DNA from: Aequorivita todarodis
Lineage (GTDB): Bacteria > Bacteroidota > Bacteroidia > Flavobacteriales > Flavobacteriaceae
Reading direction: 5' to 3'
Assembly (NCBI RefSeq): GCF_028561335.1
Contig: NZ_JAQQTG010000050.1
Coordinates: 62,001 to 126,000 of the forward strand
DNA length: 64,000 nucleotides
The first letter of the stretch is position 1. Every line of letters begins with the position of its first letter. The notes under the pieces were generated by a model. It was not told where the DNA came from. It made no database searches and was given only the letters and a program-made list of their open reading frames with translations. Position numbers and translations under genes: made by a program. This document shows, one piece after another, positions 1-8,353 of the stretch.

Positions 1-222
1 CCGGGCTTCGGAAATCATCCAGTTTAAACTGTCGCCATCATTGGGTTCGGCAAGTTTTTTGGCATTCATCGAAAATCCGGTAGTGAACATTTCTGGCAGG
101 ACTATCAAATCTGTTTCCCCTTCAAAGGTTTGGAATTTCTTTGAAAACAATTCCCTATTGGCCGATGCGTTTTCCCAAATTAGTTCACTTTGAACAAGCG
201 TTATTTTTAAATCGGTTTTCAT
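1..222 (-). CDS. Carbon-nitrogen hydrolase, omega-amidase (YafV)-like, 3' part outside window
   Basis: Seen: reading leftwards from the ATG at 220-222 gives an open frame of 74 codons that leaves the window at base 1. The product begins MKTDLKITLVQSELIWEN and contains LIVLPEMFTTGF, which matches the first conserved glutamate block of the nitrilase superfamily. Known: bacterial YafV-type omega-amidases hydrolyse alpha-ketoglutaramate and related 2-oxo amides left by glutamine or methionine transaminases. Context: the next gene (275-1414, same strand, 52 bases upstream) is exactly such a transaminase, so the two probably form a transamination/deamidation couple in the cytoplasm. The catalytic lysine and cysteine blocks lie beyond the window, so activity cannot be judged. 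Another nitrilase subfamily remains possible. Confidence 0.8.
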   Translation of the reverse strand, partial: MKTDLKITLVQSELIWENASANRELFSKKFQTFEGETDLIVLPEMFTTGFSMNAKKLAEPNDGDSLNWMISEAR

Positions 223-274
223 TTTTTTCTTTTAAAAGTACGGTTTCCTTTTAATACCAACATACAAAATAATC

Positions 275-1414
275 CTATAATTCGCGAAGGATTTTTGCAG
301 CTTCCGCAAGCGTTTCATCGGTTTTGGCAAAGCAAACCCGAATCTGTTTAAAATCTTTTCTGCCTTCGTTGAAAACAGAAGTGGGAATGGTCGCAATCTT
401 GTGTTCCTTCGTAAGCCTTTCCGCGAAAGCGATATCGTTTTCATTTGAAATTTCTGAAAAATCAAGCATCTGAAAATACGTGCCTTTTGATGGAACAATT
501 TTGAAATTGGAACCTTCCATTAAATGCAGAAAAAAATCGCGCTTTTGCTGATAAAAATCCGAGAGTTTTAAATAATGGCTTTCGTCTTTCAAATAAGTGG
601 CCAATGCTTTTTGGATGGGGTGATTCACACAAAACACAACAAATTGATGCACTTTTTGAAATTCTTGCATCAACTTCTCAGGAGCGGCGCAATAGCCCAT
701 TTTCCAGCCCGTATTGTGAAATGTTTTGCCGAAGGAAGCCGTTACAAAACTTCGCTCCGCCAAGGCTTCAAATCTCGATGCACTTTGATGCACCTTGCCG
801 TCAAAAATGATGTGTTCGTAAACTTCATCGCTTAAAATCAACAAATTGTTTTTTTCTGCCAAATCTTGTAATTCGAGCATATCATCTTTTGAAAATAGCA
901 TCCCACTCGGATTGTGTGGCGAGTTGATGATAATCATTTTCGTTTTGGAAGAAATGTTATCCGCAACTTGCTGCCAATCCACACTATAAAAAGGAGGTTT
1001 AAGTTGAATTGGGACAATCTTTCCGCCGAACAATTCCACTGTTGGCGCGTAACAATCATAAGCTGGGGTGAAAATAATCACTTCATCCCCTTTGCTAATT
1101 GTAGCCGCGATTATTGTGAAAATAGCTTGCGTTGCACCAGCGGTAATCGTGATTTCGATTTCGGGATTGTAAAAACGATCGTGGAGGGTTTCGATTTTCT
1201 TTGAAATTTCCATCCGAAGCTCAAAATCGCCGGGCATTGGGGCATATTGGTTAAAACCATCGCTCATTGCTTGGTCCACCAAGGCGTTTAAAGCGGGGTC
1301 GCTTGGAAAGTTTGGAAATCCCTGTGAGAGGTTTAAGGCGTTATGTTCTGCTGCCATTTTGCTCATTTTGGCGAAAATGGAGGTTTCAATATTGGGTAAT
1401 TTTGAGTTAATCAT
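275..1414 (-). CDS. PLP-dependent aminotransferase, YbdL-like methionine/glutamine transaminase
   Basis: Fold-type I aminotransferase of 379 residues, the usual length for the YbdL/kynurenine-transaminase branch. Visible: NSPHNPSG near 164-171, SDEVYE at 195-200, and SFGKTFHNTGWKMGYC, whose K230 should form the Schiff base with pyridoxal phosphate. The SFGKT(F/Y)HxTGWK string is characteristic of YbdL-type enzymes, which transaminate methionine, glutamine and aromatic amino acids with 2-oxo acids. The downstream partial omega-amidase supports a role in methionine salvage or 2-oxo acid repair. The ATG at 1412-1414 overlaps the end of the vsr-like gene by 8 bases, so the two may share a transcript, although vsr belongs to a mobile island. 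Substrate is inferred from the family. Confidence 0.9.
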   Translation of the reverse strand: MINSKLPNIETSIFAKMSKMAAEHNALNLSQGFPNFPSDPALNALVDQAMSDGFNQYAPMPGDFELRMEISKKIETLHDRFYNPEIEITITAGATQAIFTIIAATISKGDEVIIFTPAYDCYAPTVELFGGKIVPIQLKPPFYSVDWQQVADNISSKTKMIIINSPHNPSGMLFSKDDMLELQDLAEKNNLLILSDEVYEHIIFDGKVHQSASRFEALAERSFVTASFGKTFHNTGWKMGYCAAPEKLMQEFQKVHQFVVFCVNHPIQKALATYLKDESHYLKLSDFYQQKRDFFLHLMEGSNFKIVPSKGTYFQMLDFSEISNENDIAFAERLTKEHKIATIPTSVFNEGRKDFKQIRVCFAKTDETLAEAAKILREL

Positions 1415-1877
1415 TCTGTCCGGTATTTATATACACCAAAATATCGTTGATGCATTTGTTGAGGTTGTTCTTTATTTCGTTGGTCCAAAACCGAAACACG
1501 GTATAGCCCATTTCTTCGAGTTGTTTGTTCACTTCGCGGTCGCGCTGCATATTTCGTTCTATTTTTGGAATCCAAAAACCGCGGTTACTTTTTAAAGTTT
1601 TCTTTCTTTCGGGCCAATTGTAGCCGTGCCAAAACTCACCGTCGATAAAAATGGCAAGTTTGTATTTTCGGATGGAAACATCGGGTTTTCCCGGGAGTTT
1701 TTTGCTATCCACGCGATAACGGATGCCTTTCTTCCAAAGCGCTTTTCTAAAAAGCAATTCCGGCTTGGTATTCTTCCCACGAATTTTGCCCATCATTTTT
1801 GAACGCTTTTTCGTGGTGTAGAAGCCGGATTCTTCATTGAATCTTGGGACTTTTATTTTGTTATCTTCGTAATTCAT
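1407..1877 (-). CDS. vsr: Very short patch repair (Vsr) DNA mismatch endonuclease
   Basis: A 156-residue protein of the Vsr family (E. coli Vsr is also about 156). Visible: SKMMGKIRGKNTKPELLFRKAL at the N-terminus, the PD motif in GKPDV (D66, equivalent to catalytic D51 of E. coli) and FIDGEFWHGYNWPE (H84, equivalent to H69). Known: Vsr nicks 5' of the T in T:G mismatches that arise when 5-methylcytosine deaminates, and such genes commonly travel with C5-cytosine methyltransferases. Here the endonuclease gene starts divergently 17 bases away and the C5 methyltransferase follows it, so its likely job is protecting the methylated sites from C-to-T mutation. The catalytic residues look intact. 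Confidence 0.92.
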   Translation of the reverse strand: MNYEDNKIKVPRFNEESGFYTTKKRSKMMGKIRGKNTKPELLFRKALWKKGIRYRVDSKKLPGKPDVSIRKYKLAIFIDGEFWHGYNWPERKKTLKSNRGFWIPKIERNMQRDREVNKQLEEMGYTVFRFWTNEIKNNLNKCINDILVYINTGQND

Positions 1878-1894
1878 AGCAATTGATACAAATT

Positions 1895-2674
1895 ATGAAT
1901 AATCTTGGCGAATCGAAAAATAAATACGTAGATTTTGTAAGTGATGAACACTTGTTAAAATGTATTTCTAATTTACACAATTCATATTTATCGGCTAAAA
2001 GAGAATTTACCAAAGAGAAATTTTACAACAATAAAGTTGATATTTTCAAATTAACATTCGATTCGAGATTTAATGAGCTTTCTGAAGAAGAGCTTATAAA
2101 ACTTGAAATGTCCAGACAGATTGATAAATCTGTAAATAACGCAATCGGCACATTTCACGAAGAGGTTTTGGGCGGAGTTGAAGGTTTCAGCAGTGGCAGA
2201 TTTCTTGGTTATGATTTAAAAGCGAATGATGATTCACTCTTCGCGGAAATCAAAAATAAGCATAACACGATGAACAGCAGTTCTGCCGAAAGTGCGTTTC
2301 AAAAGCTCGCCAGGTTTGCGGATGACAATAAAAATTCAAGGTGTTATTTGGTGCAGATATTGGCGAAAAAAAGTTTTTGCAAAAAATGGGAAGCGATTAT
2401 TAACGGAAAGGAATACAGCCATAGCAGGGTCTATATAATTTCTGGCGACCAATTTTATGATTTGGTTACAGGAAAGAAAAATGCTTTATACAATTTGTAT
2501 AAATCACTTCCGAAAGCAGTAAGTGATTTTTTAAGGAGTATTTCCGAAGAAAAATTAAATGAAAACAATATTCTTTCTGAAATTTCCAAAAGCGCGAAAG
2601 ATAACACTAGAACGATTTTAGATGAAATTACTTTTGAAAATTTCCTTTATTATGATGGTTTCGATGATTTATAA
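1895..2674 (+). CDS. Type II restriction endonuclease, Eco47II/Sau96I family
   Basis: A 259-residue protein from the ATG at 1895; a TTG at 1883 in frame would add four residues and is less likely. It resembles the Eco47II/Sau96I endonuclease family (cut sites GGWCC or GGNCC). Visible: IGTFHEEVLGGV (residues 84-95) and GYDLKANDDSLFAEIKNKH, which supplies a D107...E118-x-K120 arrangement fitting a PD-(D/E)XK active site, followed by NTMNSSSAE. The gene is convergent with the C5 methyltransferase (three-base gap) and divergent from vsr, with only 17 bases between the two starts, so its promoter must lie inside vsr. No Shine-Dalgarno is seen. Family assignment is good; the exact recognition sequence is not readable from the sequence. 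Confidence 0.85.
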   Translation: MNNLGESKNKYVDFVSDEHLLKCISNLHNSYLSAKREFTKEKFYNNKVDIFKLTFDSRFNELSEEELIKLEMSRQIDKSVNNAIGTFHEEVLGGVEGFSSGRFLGYDLKANDDSLFAEIKNKHNTMNSSSAESAFQKLARFADDNKNSRCYLVQILAKKSFCKKWEAIINGKEYSHSRVYIISGDQFYDLVTGKKNALYNLYKSLPKAVSDFLRSISEEKLNENNILSEISKSAKDNTRTILDEITFENFLYYDGFDDL

Positions 2675-2677
2675 CAA

Positions 2678-3952
2678 TTAAATCGCTTCAACTTTTTCGC
2701 TAATTTTTGTTTTTTCGGCCAAATGGACACTATTTAAAAACCGCACAATAGAATACCCAATTTCCTTAGCCAAATTGACCGGAACTGCATTCCCTATCTG
2801 TTTATATTGTTGGGAAACAGAACCTTCAAATTTCCAATCATCGGGAAAAGTTTGAATCCGTGCATACTCGCGTACTGTGAAAGGCCTTGTTTCGTCGGGG
2901 TGGCAACGTTCCGTTTGTTTTTGCGCAGGGCTGCAAGTTAAAGTCAAACAGGGTTCGTCCCAGCCAATCCTGCGTGCCATCCCCGTTTTTCCTCCGCCTA
3001 AGAAGAAACTTTTCTGCATATATTCCTTTTGGATGTCCAAGGGCAAATCTCTCCAATACCCTTTCGGCGGAACCAAATCGAGGACCTCCTTTTTATGCTG
3101 TGGATATTTTGCTCCTTTAGATTTCGGCACATTTGTATTGAACAATTTTCCTTTTTTCAACGCATCCTTCAAATTGTAGATTTCGGAATAGGGTTTTGGA
3201 TATTGGTACTCAACATCAATATCTTTTCGAATACCCACTAAAATCAATCTCTCGCGTTTTTGGGGAACTTTATAATTAATCGCTTTTAACACCCTAACAG
3301 GAGTAACAACGTTATAACCGATTTCGTCTAAAATGGAAATCATCCCTTCCAAAGTTTTTCCTTTGTCATGGCTTAAAAGTCCACGAACATTTTCCCCAAT
3401 GCAAATCTTCGGCTTTGTTTCTTTGACCACACGTGCAAATTCATAAAAAAGTGTGCCGCGTGCATCTTCCAAGCCTAATTTTTTCCCCGCATAACTAAAG
3501 GCCTGGCAAGGAAATCCGCCGGTAACTACATCGATATTATTAAATTCAGAAAAATCCATTTCCCGAATATCTCCTTCCAACACATTCCAGTTTGGACGGT
3601 TTTTTAGCAGAGTTTGGCATGCCCATTTGTCAATTTCATTTAATGCTCTGCATTTTAAACCTGCCTGTTCCATTCCAATAGCAAGACCCCCGGCACCCGC
3701 AAATAGTTCTAAAACAGAAAAGTCCTGAAGCGGTTCAACAAAATTACCTTCATCAACTTTGTCAAAATACGATTTGAATTCTGGAAAAATTTCCAACTGC
3801 TCCTTTTTATAAACCCTATAATTACTCATAGGCTCACGGACGGCTTCAAGTTTTCCGTCGTTATCCCATCGACGAAGAGTTTCTGGGTTTTTTCCTAAAA
3901 TTTCAGCAGCTTCTGAAACAGAATAATATTCTTTTATAACCATGTTACGCAA
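2678..3952 (-). CDS. DNA (cytosine-5)-methyltransferase with N-terminal MerR-like helix-turn-helix
   Basis: A 424-residue C5-cytosine methyltransferase. The catalytic domain shows motif I VLELFAGAGGLAIGMEQAG from residue 80, motif IV GGFPCQAFSYAGKK with the nucleophile C149, motif VI GENVRG at 186-191, motif VIII QKRERLILVG at 231-240 and motif X IGNAVPVNLA near the C-terminus. Residues about 9-55 (YYSVSEAAEILGKNPETLRRW onward) look like an excisionase/MerR-type winged helix with a central RRW. Such a domain could let the enzyme repress its own promoter, a known way of timing restriction-modification expression. A second in-frame ATG lies three codons in. It pairs with the Eco47II/Sau96I-type endonuclease, so GGNCC-like methylation is a fair guess, not a demonstrated one. 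Confidence 0.93.
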   Translation of the reverse strand: MRNMVIKEYYSVSEAAEILGKNPETLRRWDNDGKLEAVREPMSNYRVYKKEQLEIFPEFKSYFDKVDEGNFVEPLQDFSVLELFAGAGGLAIGMEQAGLKCRALNEIDKWACQTLLKNRPNWNVLEGDIREMDFSEFNNIDVVTGGFPCQAFSYAGKKLGLEDARGTLFYEFARVVKETKPKICIGENVRGLLSHDKGKTLEGMISILDEIGYNVVTPVRVLKAINYKVPQKRERLILVGIRKDIDVEYQYPKPYSEIYNLKDALKKGKLFNTNVPKSKGAKYPQHKKEVLDLVPPKGYWRDLPLDIQKEYMQKSFFLGGGKTGMARRIGWDEPCLTLTCSPAQKQTERCHPDETRPFTVREYARIQTFPDDWKFEGSVSQQYKQIGNAVPVNLAKEIGYSIVRFLNSVHLAEKTKISEKVEAI

Positions 3953-4038
3953 CCTTATATATGGTTACAAATATAGTTTTTTAAGTTTAATCGGAATTTA
4001 TTTCCGATTAGAAAATTTTGAAACTTATTCACAACAAA

Positions 4039-4066
4039 AAAACCCTCACATTAGAGCAAGGGTTTT
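4039..4066 (-). terminator. Intrinsic terminator of ahcY
   Basis: Arms AAAACCCT (4039-4046) and AGGGTTTT (4059-4066) form an 8-pair stem. On the minus strand the hairpin is followed by a run of T (the A run at 4034-4042). It lies just past the ahcY stop. Confidence 0.75.
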
Positions 4067-4083
4067 AGTTAAAAAAGTATGAG

Positions 4084-4103
4084 ATTCCCGCCTTCGCGGG
4101 AAT
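4084..4103. repeat. Short palindrome ATTCCCGC-CTTC-GCGGGAAT
   Basis: A perfect 8-base stem with a CTTC loop between ahcY and its terminator. The same ATTCCCGC(C)/GGCGGGAAT arms recur as the outer arms of the inverted repeat in the greA leader (18279-18353), so this looks like a minimal copy of a dispersed palindrome. Confidence 0.7.
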
Positions 4104-4106
4104 TCA

Positions 4107-5423
4107 TTAATATCTATAATACTCAGGCTTAAACGGCCCCTCAACAGTAACGCCAATGTATTCGGCTTGTTCTTCAGTAAGCTCGGTAAGTTCAACCCCG
4201 ATTTTCTCAAGGTGAAGTTTCGCTACCTTTTCATCCAAATGCTTTGGAAGCATATAAACTTCATTTTCGTAGTTTTCGCCATTTTTCCAAAGCTCTATCT
4301 GTGCCAAAGTCTGGTTGGTAAAACTGTTGCTCATCACAAAACTTGGGTGACCCGTTGCACAGCCAAGGTTTACCAATCGGCCTTCGGCCAAAAGGATAAT
4401 GTCCTTTCCGTTGATGGTGTATTTATCAACCTGTGGCTTAATTTCAACGTGGGTGTTGCCGTGGTTTTTCTTCAACCAAGCAACGGCAATCTCATTGTCA
4501 AAATGCCCAATGTTACAAACGATGGTTTTGTCTTTCATCGCTTCAAAATGCTCTCCGCGAACAATGTCTTTGTTTCCTGTTGTTGTAATTACAATATCAG
4601 CATTGCCAACAACGGTTTCCAATTTTTTCACTTCAAACCCGTCCATTGCAGCTTGTAGCGCACAAATTGGGTCAATTTCGGTAACGGCAACAATACTTCC
4701 CGCACCTTTAAACGAAGCGGCAGTTCCTTTACCCACATCACCATAACCGCAAACAACCACACGTTTTCCTGCCATCATAATGTCAGTAGCACGGCGGATT
4801 GCATCCACGGCACTTTCGCGGCACCCGTATTTGTTATCGAATTTACTTTTGGTAACGCTATCGTTAATGTTGATAGCCGGCATTGGCAAGGTTCCTTTTT
4901 TCACGCGCTCGTAAAGACGGTGAACACCAGTGGTAGTTTCTTCAGAAATACCTTTTACGCCAGCGGCAAGCTCTGGGTATTTGTCCAAGACCATATTGGT
5001 TAAATCGCCTCCATCATCAAGGATCATATTTAACGGTTTGCGGTCCTCGCCAAAGAAAAGCGTTTGCTCAATGCACCAGTCAAATTCCTCCTCGGTCATC
5101 CCCTTCCAAGCATAGACCGGAATTCCAGCAGCAGCAATTGCGGCGGCAGCGTGGTCTTGGGTGGAGAAAATGTTGCAAGAGCTCCAAGTAACTTCGGCCC
5201 CCAATGCAACTAAAGTTTCAATAAGCACCGCGGTTTGAATGGTCATATGAAGACATCCCGCAATGCGCGCACCTTTCAAAGGCTGCTCGTCTCCGTATTC
5301 TTCACGCAAACTCATAAGCCCCGGCATTTCCGCTTCGGCAAGCTCAATTTCTTTTCTTCCCCAGTCTGCCAGGGAAATATCTTTTACTTTAAACGCCGTG
5401 TAAGGCACAGTTTTCGTTGACAT
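4107..5423 (-). CDS. ahcY: Adenosylhomocysteinase
   Basis: Cytoplasmic NAD-dependent enzyme that splits S-adenosylhomocysteine into adenosine and homocysteine, relieving product inhibition of methyltransferases. From the ATG at 5421-5423 ([18 protein letters not shown]) the protein has 438 residues, the normal length; an upstream in-frame start at 5456 would add eleven unconserved residues. Visible: [20 protein letters not shown] near the N-terminus, the NAD-binding loop [11 protein letters not shown], and the C-terminal [10 protein letters not shown] ending. A Bacteroidota -7 box lies upstream at 5488-5495 and a terminator follows at 4039-4066, so it is probably monocistronic. It borders the restriction-modification island. 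Confidence 0.97.
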   Translation of the reverse strand: MSTKTVPYTAFKVKDISLADWGRKEIELAEAEMPGLMSLREEYGDEQPLKGARIAGCLHMTIQTAVLIETLVALGAEVTWSSCNIFSTQDHAAAAIAAAGIPVYAWKGMTEEEFDWCIEQTLFFGEDRKPLNMILDDGGDLTNMVLDKYPELAAGVKGISEETTTGVHRLYERVKKGTLPMPAININDSVTKSKFDNKYGCRESAVDAIRRATDIMMAGKRVVVCGYGDVGKGTAASFKGAGSIVAVTEIDPICALQAAMDGFEVKKLETVVGNADIVITTTGNKDIVRGEHFEAMKDKTIVCNIGHFDNEIAVAWLKKNHGNTHVEIKPQVDKYTINGKDIILLAEGRLVNLGCATGHPSFVMSNSFTNQTLAQIELWKNGENYENEVYMLPKHLDEKVAKLHLEKIGVELTELTEEQAEYIGVTVEGPFKPEYYRY

Positions 5424-5487
5424 ATTTGTTATATTTATACCCTTAAAAGCGGGCATTTGTTAAAAATAATTTCTGTTTTTCAGTCCG

Positions 5488-5495
5488 CAAAAGTA
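5488..5495 (-). promoter_or_regulatory. Promoter -7 box TACTTTTG for ahcY
   Basis: The minus strand reads TACTTTTG, which fits the Bacteroidota consensus TAnnTTTG, about 65 bases upstream of the ahcY start. A clear -33 element is not obvious. Confidence 0.5.
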
Positions 5496-5516
5496 CACAA
5501 TATCCTTTAAAAGTTT

Positions 5517-6152
5517 ATGCCACTTTACAAAACTATAACAGTAAATCCCCACACTAAAGTCTTCATTTGGAAGATTGAAGAGTCTTTTGAAGCACTTTCC
5601 GAAGGAATCCAACTTACCCCAAATTGCGCCAATCGTGTAAACAATATGAAAAGCGACCTGCACCGTCGCGGGTTTATGAGCATTCGGCATTTGATGGCCC
5701 TGGAAGGATATACGGACCAGGATTTGTATTACGATGAAAACGGAAAACCGCATTTAACGGGCGATAAGCATATTTCCATTACCCATTCCTTCATCTTTGC
5801 GGCGATAATCATTAGCGATATTGAAGTGGGAATAGACATTGAAAAGCAGCGCAATAAAATCCTGAAAATAGCGCACAAATTCACTCCAATCGAAGAATAC
5901 CGCACCATCGCCAATGAAGACGCCCTGATGCGAAAACTGACAATTGTTTGGTGTGCGAAGGAATCACTTTATAAAAGTTTTGCCGAAAAAGGCGTGAGCT
6001 TTTTGGAACATATTTATGTGGAAGACTTTAGGCTCGACGACACCAAAACCACTGCTACCGTGACTTACGAGGACAAGGAGCAAACGTACGATGTGGATTT
6101 TCTGGAGTTTGAGGAATTCACTTGTGCCTATGCGCTTATTTCTGAAAAATAG
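5517..6152 (+). CDS. 4'-phosphopantetheinyl transferase superfamily protein
   Basis: Transfers the phosphopantetheine arm from coenzyme A to carrier-protein serines in the cytoplasm. The 211-residue protein is of Sfp length. The Mg-binding and catalytic blocks are visible as HISITHSFIFAAI, VGIDIEKQ and WCAKESLYKSF, matching the Sfp/HetI pattern (GxDxE and WxxKE(S/A)xxK). It heads a same-strand cluster, only three bases before the PcrB-like gene, so the two are very probably co-transcribed. Whether the target is fatty-acid ACP or a secondary-metabolite carrier cannot be told from the sequence; no polyketide or peptide synthase is present in the window. Confidence 0.88.
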   Translation: MPLYKTITVNPHTKVFIWKIEESFEALSEGIQLTPNCANRVNNMKSDLHRRGFMSIRHLMALEGYTDQDLYYDENGKPHLTGDKHISITHSFIFAAIIISDIEVGIDIEKQRNKILKIAHKFTPIEEYRTIANEDALMRKLTIVWCAKESLYKSFAEKGVSFLEHIYVEDFRLDDTKTTATVTYEDKEQTYDVDFLEFEEFTCAYALISEK

Positions 6153-6155
6153 CAG

Positions 6156-6905
6156 ATGGAAGACATTTTTTATAAAAATCTTCTGAAATCGATATCCGAA
6201 AAGGAAAGGCAACTTGCCATTTTGATTGACCCCGATAAATTCAACAGTTCTGAAACCGATTCTTTTCTGAAAAAAATTCCGAAGCAAACCACCCATCTTT
6301 TTGTGGGCGGAAGCACCGTTGCCAATGGCGAAACCGAAGCAACCGTAAAAGCGTTGAAAGCTGAAACAAATCTGCCAATCTTTCTATTTCCGGGCGACTG
6401 GTCGCATATTACGCCCTTTGCCGATGCGCTTTTGTTTTTAACATTGCTTTCTGGGCGGAATGCGGAATATTTGGTGGGTCAGCAGATAAAGTCCATTTCA
6501 AAATTGAAAAATAGTTCTTTGGAAATTATTTCCACAGGTTACATTTTGATTGATGGCGGCAATGATTCGGCAGTTTCAAAAGTGACGAATACGGAACCGC
6601 TTCCGCAGGAAAATATTGAAAACATTGTGCATACGGCATTGGCAGGCCAATTTATGGGGGCGAAAATTATTTATTTGGAAGCGGGTAGCGGCGCAAAATT
6701 TCCCGTAAAACCCGAAATCATTTCCGAAGTAAAAAAAGCTATCAACATCCCTTTAATAGTTGGCGGCGGAATAAAAACCGAAGCACAAAACAATACCGCT
6801 TACGAAGCTGGAGCGGATATGGTTGTGATGGGAACGGCGTTTGAACATCCCACCCCGGCCCTCCCTTCGAAGGGAGGGGGCAATTCCCCCTTTGAAGGGG
6901 GTTAG
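6156..6905 (+). CDS. Heptaprenyl/geranylgeranylglyceryl phosphate synthase (PcrB family) with repeat-derived C-terminus
   Basis: TIM-barrel prenyltransferase of the PcrB/GGGPS family, which joins a polyprenyl diphosphate to glycerol-1-phosphate to make an ether lipid precursor. Visible: LAILIDPDKF near the N-terminus (Mg/phosphate site), LFVGGSTVANGE, IYLEAGSGAKFPV, LIVGGGIKTE and ADMVVMGTAFE, all conserved. The oddity is the end: after GTAFE the frame runs into a palindromic element (6844-6914), which supplies the last residues (HPTPALPSKGGG...) and the TAG stop. The native C-terminal helix after GTAFE therefore appears to be lost or replaced. The phosphate-binding loops are intact, so the enzyme may still work. 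Confidence 0.88.
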   Translation: MEDIFYKNLLKSISEKERQLAILIDPDKFNSSETDSFLKKIPKQTTHLFVGGSTVANGETEATVKALKAETNLPIFLFPGDWSHITPFADALLFLTLLSGRNAEYLVGQQIKSISKLKNSSLEIISTGYILIDGGNDSAVSKVTNTEPLPQENIENIVHTALAGQFMGAKIIYLEAGSGAKFPVKPEIISEVKKAINIPLIVGGGIKTEAQNNTAYEAGADMVVMGTAFEHPTPALPSKGGGNSPFEGG

Positions 6906-6914
6906 GGGGATGTT
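6844..6914. repeat. Palindromic MITE-like element with AACATCCC ends
   Basis: 71 bases bounded by the inverted repeat AACATCCC (6844-6851) / GGGATGTT (6907-6914). Inside are two strong hairpins, CCCTCCC-TTCGAA-GGGAGGG (6859-6878) and CCCCC-TTTGAA-GGGGG (6886-6901). It covers the 3' end of the pcrB-like gene and provides its stop codon. The same ends bound the element at 15061-15169. Confidence 0.8.
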
Positions 6915-6939
6915 AATCTTAAATTAAAATTAATATACT

Positions 6940-7200
6940 ATGAAAATTTCAGTAGAACTCACCCTAACTCCGTTACAGGACGATTACGAACCCGCAATAA
7001 TCAATTTTATAAAAAGCCTTCGAAATTCTGGGCTGACGGTTTTGGAAAATCCGCTAAGCACACAGGTTTACGGCGATTATGATGCGGTGATGAACCTTCT
7101 TCAAAAAGAAATGAAAGTAGCATTGGAAGCTGTGGAAAGAGGTTTGCTTTACATCAAAATAGTAAAATCAGACCGCAGCGACTATGAGCCCCATTTTTGA
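6940..7200 (+). CDS. Thiamine-binding protein, MTH1187/YkoF-like
   Basis: An 86-residue protein of the MTH1187/YqgV family (thiamine_BP, ferredoxin-like fold). Visible: SVELTLTPLQDDYEPAIINF at the N-terminus and the paired strands LENPLSTQVYGDYDAVM, typical of the family. These small cytoplasmic proteins bind thiamine or related pyrimidines. Its last 17 bases overlap the start of the PnuC-family transporter gene, which argues for translational coupling and suggests that the transporter handles thiamine. It lies 25 bases after the palindromic element at the end of pcrB. Confidence 0.82.
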   Translation: MKISVELTLTPLQDDYEPAIINFIKSLRNSGLTVLENPLSTQVYGDYDAVMNLLQKEMKVALEAVERGLLYIKIVKSDRSDYEPHF

Positions 7201-7822
7201 TTGGTTTTTTGCGCAATACGCCGAAGTTCCCACACATTTAATAGTGCTGGAACTCATCGGCGTGTTTTTTGGTTTTTTGAGCGTGTGGTTCAGCAAGCAG
7301 GATAATATTCTCGTATATCCCACGGGGATTATCAGCACGGCTATTTTTGTTTACATTCTCGCTGTTTATGGGCTTTTGGGCGATATGATGATAAACGCCT
7401 ATTACTTCGCAATGAGCATTTACGGCTGGTATATTTGGACCCGAAAAGTGGATGCGACCCATTATACGCCCATTACAAAGGCTACAAAAACCGAAAACAA
7501 ACAATCTATTTACATTTTTGTTGCAACGCTTATTTTCGTTTTTGCGGTCTATGAATTTTTCGACAAATGGAACAATTGGACAGCCTATGTTGACACGATT
7601 ACGACTGCAATTTTCTTCGTAGGAATGTGGCTTATGGCGAAAAAGAAACTCGAAAACTGGATCTATTGGATTATTGGCGACCTAATTTCCGTGCCACTAT
7701 ACCTTTATAAAGGACTCGTGTTTACTTCGTTCCAATACCTATTATTTACTATTATTGCCATTTACGGATACCGCGCTTGGAAAAGAAACCTAAATATACC
7801 CGAAACCAGTCTGCTGAATTGA
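7184..7822 (+). CDS. PnuC-family vitamin transporter (thiamine, PnuT-like, inferred)
   Basis: Inner-membrane transporter of 212 residues with about seven hydrophobic segments, the PnuC architecture. Visible family features include the paired tryptophan/tyrosine segments INAYYFAMSIYGWYIW and NWIYWIIGDLISVPLYLYKG. PnuC proteins facilitate diffusion of a vitamin that is trapped by phosphorylation; family members are specific for nicotinamide riboside, riboflavin (PnuX) or thiamine (PnuT). The upstream overlapping thiamine-binding protein, the downstream overlapping NadR-like kinase and the TPP riboswitch elsewhere in the window favour thiamine, but this is contextual inference. The start ATG at 7184 lies within the preceding gene. 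Confidence 0.85.
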   Translation: MSPIFDWFFAQYAEVPTHLIVLELIGVFFGFLSVWFSKQDNILVYPTGIISTAIFVYILAVYGLLGDMMINAYYFAMSIYGWYIWTRKVDATHYTPITKATKTENKQSIYIFVATLIFVFAVYEFFDKWNNWTAYVDTITTAIFFVGMWLMAKKKLENWIYWIIGDLISVPLYLYKGLVFTSFQYLLFTIIAIYGYRAWKRNLNIPETSLLN

Positions 7823-8352
7823 TTAAAGTAGTTTTATACGGTCCCGAATCTACTGGCAAAACTACTTTGGCAAAACAATTGGCGAAACACTACAAAACGC
7901 ATTGGGTACCGGAATATATGCGGGAATACCTTCAAAAAAAGTGGGATATTGAAAAGAAATTTGTTGAAAAAGAAGATTTAATTCCCATCGCAAAAGGGCA
8001 ATTGCAACTTGAAAAGAAGGCTTTCCAACAAGTTGAAAATCTGCTGATTTGCGATACAAATCTGCTCGAACTAAAAGTCTATTCGGAATATTATTACGAT
8101 GGATTTTGTCCTTCGGAAATAAAAACCGAAGCAACCAAAGACAATTACAGCATCTACCTTTTGACCTATGTTGACACGCCTTGGGAGCCGGATATTTTGC
8201 GCGACCGTCCAAACAACCGCGAGGAAATGTTTCGTATTTTCGAGGCCGAATTGAAAAAACAAAATTTCCCATATAAAATTTTAAAGGGAGACAAAGAAGA
8301 AAGATTTGAAAACGCTGTCAAAATTATTGACAAATTGCTGAAGAAGAAATAA
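7819..8352 (+). CDS. NadR-like P-loop kinase (AAA family ATPase)
   Basis: A 177-residue P-loop nucleoside kinase related to the ribosylnicotinamide-kinase domain of NadR. Visible: LYGPESTGKTTLAKQLAKH (Walker A), VPEYMREYL, LLICDTNLLELKVYSEYYY and DRPNNREEMF. The preferred start is the TTG at 7819-7821, overlapping the pnuC stop TGA at 7820-7822; this places the P-loop at the usual distance from the N-terminus (MIKVVLYGPESTGK). An earlier TTG at 7777 is possible but would add unrelated residues. In PnuC systems the partner kinase traps the imported vitamin, so this gene may phosphorylate thiamine or nicotinamide riboside. Confidence 0.82.
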   Translation: MIKVVLYGPESTGKTTLAKQLAKHYKTHWVPEYMREYLQKKWDIEKKFVEKEDLIPIAKGQLQLEKKAFQQVENLLICDTNLLELKVYSEYYYDGFCPSEIKTEATKDNYSIYLLTYVDTPWEPDILRDRPNNREEMFRIFEAELKKQNFPYKILKGDKEERFENAVKIIDKLLKKK

Positions 8353-8353
8353 A

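Noticed and set aside
1407-5423. Functional link between the methyltransferase island and ahcY or the methionine transaminase
   Set aside because: Although all touch S-adenosylmethionine metabolism, restriction islands insert at many sites and ahcY has its own promoter and terminator; chance adjacency is enough.
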